A stretch of DNA of 64,000 nucleotides from JBGANR01 sp044222225. Its GTDB lineage: Bacteria; Actinomycetota; Actinomycetes; Mycobacteriales; Mycobacteriaceae. The notes under the pieces were generated by a model that was given only the letters and a program-made list of their open reading frames with translations, was not told the origin of the DNA and did not search any database. The translations under genes and the position numbers were made by a program. The stretch lies in the NCBI GenBank assembly GCA_044222225.1, contig JBGANR010000022.1:11517-75516 (forward strand). Direction: 5' to 3'. The stretch's first letter is position 1, and every line of letters starts with the position of its first letter. Positions 63,045 to 64,000 of the stretch are shown here, in pieces.

Positions 63045-63719
63045 TCAGAACAGCCGATAGTCGGACGAGTCGGTGCCGCGCATGGCGTCGTAGTCGAGGA
63101 CGAGGCAGCGGATGCCCCGGTCTTCGGCCAGCGTCCGCGCCTGCGGCTTGATCTGCTGCGCCGCGAACACACCGGAGACCGGCGCCAGCAGCGGATCGCG
63201 GTTGAGCAGCTCCAGATAACGCGTCAGCTGCTCGACGCCGTCGATCTCGCCGCGTCGCTTGATCTCGATCGCGATGGTGCCGCCCGTCTCGTCCCGGCCC
63301 AGGATGTCCACGGGACCGATGGCGGTCATGTACTCGCGACGGATCAGGCTGTACCCGTCGCCGACGCGATTCATCTGCTCGGCGAGGAGCTCCTGCAGGT
63401 GCGCTTCGACGCCGTCCTTGACGAGCCCCAGATCGACGCCGAGCTCATGCGAGCTGTCGTGATGGATCTCCCCGAAGGTGATCCGCAGCTCTTCCCCCTG
63501 CTTGTTGGTGACGATCCAGCGCAGCTCGGCGCCAGGCTCGTTCTCCTCGGTCAGCCAGCACGGCGGGCTCATCCAATTCAACGGCTTGTAGGCCCGGTCG
63601 TCGGCGTGGACGCTCACCGAACCGTCGGCCTTGATCAACACCAGGCGCGTCGCCCTGGCAAGACGAGCCGTCAGCCGGCCCACGTAATCGACTTCGCATT
63701 CCGCTACGACAAGACGCAC
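63045..63719 (-). CDS. nucS: Mismatch-specific endonuclease NucS/EndoMS
   Basis: Key enzyme of the non-canonical mismatch repair of actinobacteria, which lack MutS/MutL. The 224 residues contain an N-terminal DNA-binding domain (Ala-Tyr-Lys-Pro-Leu-Asn-Trp) and a RecB-like nuclease with Asp138, Glu152 and Lys154 and Gln164 as the active site. The C-terminal Asp-Tyr-Arg-Leu-Phe resembles the beta-clamp-binding end of the family. The GTG at 63719 starts the standard Arg-Leu-Val-Val-Ala-Glu-Cys; the frame is open upstream but not conserved. Confidence 0.95.
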   Translation of the reverse strand: MRLVVAECEVDYVGRLTARLARATRLVLIKADGSVSVHADDRAYKPLNWMSPPCWLTEENEPGAELRWIVTNKQGEELRITFGEIHHDSSHELGVDLGLVKDGVEAHLQELLAEQMNRVGDGYSLIRREYMTAIGPVDILGRDETGGTIAIEIKRRGEIDGVEQLTRYLELLNRDPLLAPVSGVFAAQQIKPQARTLAEDRGIRCLVLDYDAMRGTDSSDYRLF

Positions 63720-63812
63720 GCCGTCCAGCGTACTAGTCGAGAATCCACAGACTCTCGCCGCTGGACCTTTCGGCCGCTGTCTGTTCCATCCGATTTTCGG
63801 GTGTGGATACAC

Positions 63813-63857
63813 GTTTGAGGCCCGCCACCCCCGGAACAGGGGTGACGGGCCTCAAAC
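63813..63857 (-). terminator. rRNA operon terminator
   Basis: A strong inverted repeat (GTTTGAGGCCCG with CGGGCCTCAAAC, and a second inner stretch of C/G runs) lies 10 bases beyond the 5S 3' end on the minus strand and 90 bases before nucS. It should stop rRNA transcripts from reading into nucS. Confidence 0.85.
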
Positions 63858-63867
63858 AGTAAAAGTA

Positions 63868-63984
63868 GTGCGGCGGTGTCCTACTCTCCCACACCGACTA
63901 AAGTGCAGTACCATCGGCGCAGTGGGCCTTAGCTTCCGGGTTCGGAATGGGACCGGGCGTCTCCCCCACGCTATCGCCGCCGCA
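63868..63984 (-). rRNA. rrf: 5S ribosomal RNA
   Basis: Minus-strand sequence of about 117 bases with the conserved 5S core CCCATTCCGAACCCGGAAG and GGGAGAGTAGGAC; the ends CGGCGG and CCGCCG pair as helix I. The 23S and 16S genes must lie beyond the right edge. End positions are good to a few bases. Confidence 0.95.
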
Positions 63985-64000
63985 ACAACCAACCAGACAA

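Overview
The window is high-GC actinobacterial DNA from a mycolic-acid-type lineage (Mycobacteriales/Corynebacteriales, most like Gordonia, Williamsia or Tsukamurella; this placement is inference). The clues are a single giant type I fatty acid synthase next to acpS, the NucS mismatch endonuclease, GlgE/GlgB alpha-glucan genes, and gene order from about 40.5 to 63.7 kb that follows the Mycobacterium tuberculosis Rv1321-Rv1343c block as I remember it. No CRISPR array, phage module, PKS or NRPS is visible.

Layout. 0-5 kb: a citrate/tricarboxylate unit, with a CitMHS symporter and an orphan TctC-like lipoprotein divergent from a CitA/CitB-type two-component system. 5-9 kb: an L,D-transpeptidase lipoprotein, tRNA-Lys, a DUF3618 membrane protein, an acetyltransferase, Bcp and a TetR regulator. 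9-19 kb: acpS and the 9.2-kb fas gene, then a HIT-family hydrolase. 19.4-26 kb: an accessory conflict region with a compact three-gene locus (PPE/WXG-like carrier, PD-(D/E)xK CdiA-CT-like toxin, putative immunity protein) beside a 1448-residue SF1 helicase with a C-terminal Vsr-like nuclease domain. 26-30 kb: a DEAD-box RNA helicase, a long-chain acyl-CoA synthetase and tRNA-Leu(UAG).

30-40.4 kb is an accessory island directly after tRNA-Leu. It holds a phzF pseudogene carrying an internal deletion, a TetR regulator with two operator dyads in front of a C45-type autoproteolytic acyltransferase, and then a long one-direction operon: cupin, DJ-1/PfpI, HAD hydrolase, DJ-1/PfpI, DJ-1/PfpI, VioB-type ferritin-like protein, [IS5-type element], a 56-residue protein, an MFS exporter and a VOC protein. 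Most joints are overlapping or close. Its promoter carries a perfect CRP/GlxR-type site and a second 17-bp dyad. I do not recognise this pathway; three DJ-1 enzymes with a diiron-type ferritin-like enzyme and an exporter make it the best candidate here for an undescribed small-molecule system. The IS lies exactly between a ribosome-binding site and the start codon of the small gene.

40.5-64 kb is the conserved block: SRPBCC-epimerase, LprD-like and DUF3817 proteins, rdgB-rph, a metallo-beta-lactamase-fold phosphodiesterase, murI, rhomboid, P1 peptidase, DUF2017, clpS, pncB, pncA, dinG, glgE-glgB-metallopeptidase, a thioredoxin-TPR protein, a second small DUF3817-like protein, a thiolase, methylmalonyl-CoA epimerase, a DivIVA-domain coiled coil, a zinc-site protein and nucS, and finally 5S rRNA of an rRNA operon that enters from the right edge. 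The mec-cysO-cysM cassette that separates rhomboid from the P1 peptidase in M. tuberculosis is absent. A pair of related palindromic intergenic repeats (8.86 and 42.69 kb) suggests a dispersed repeat family in this genome.
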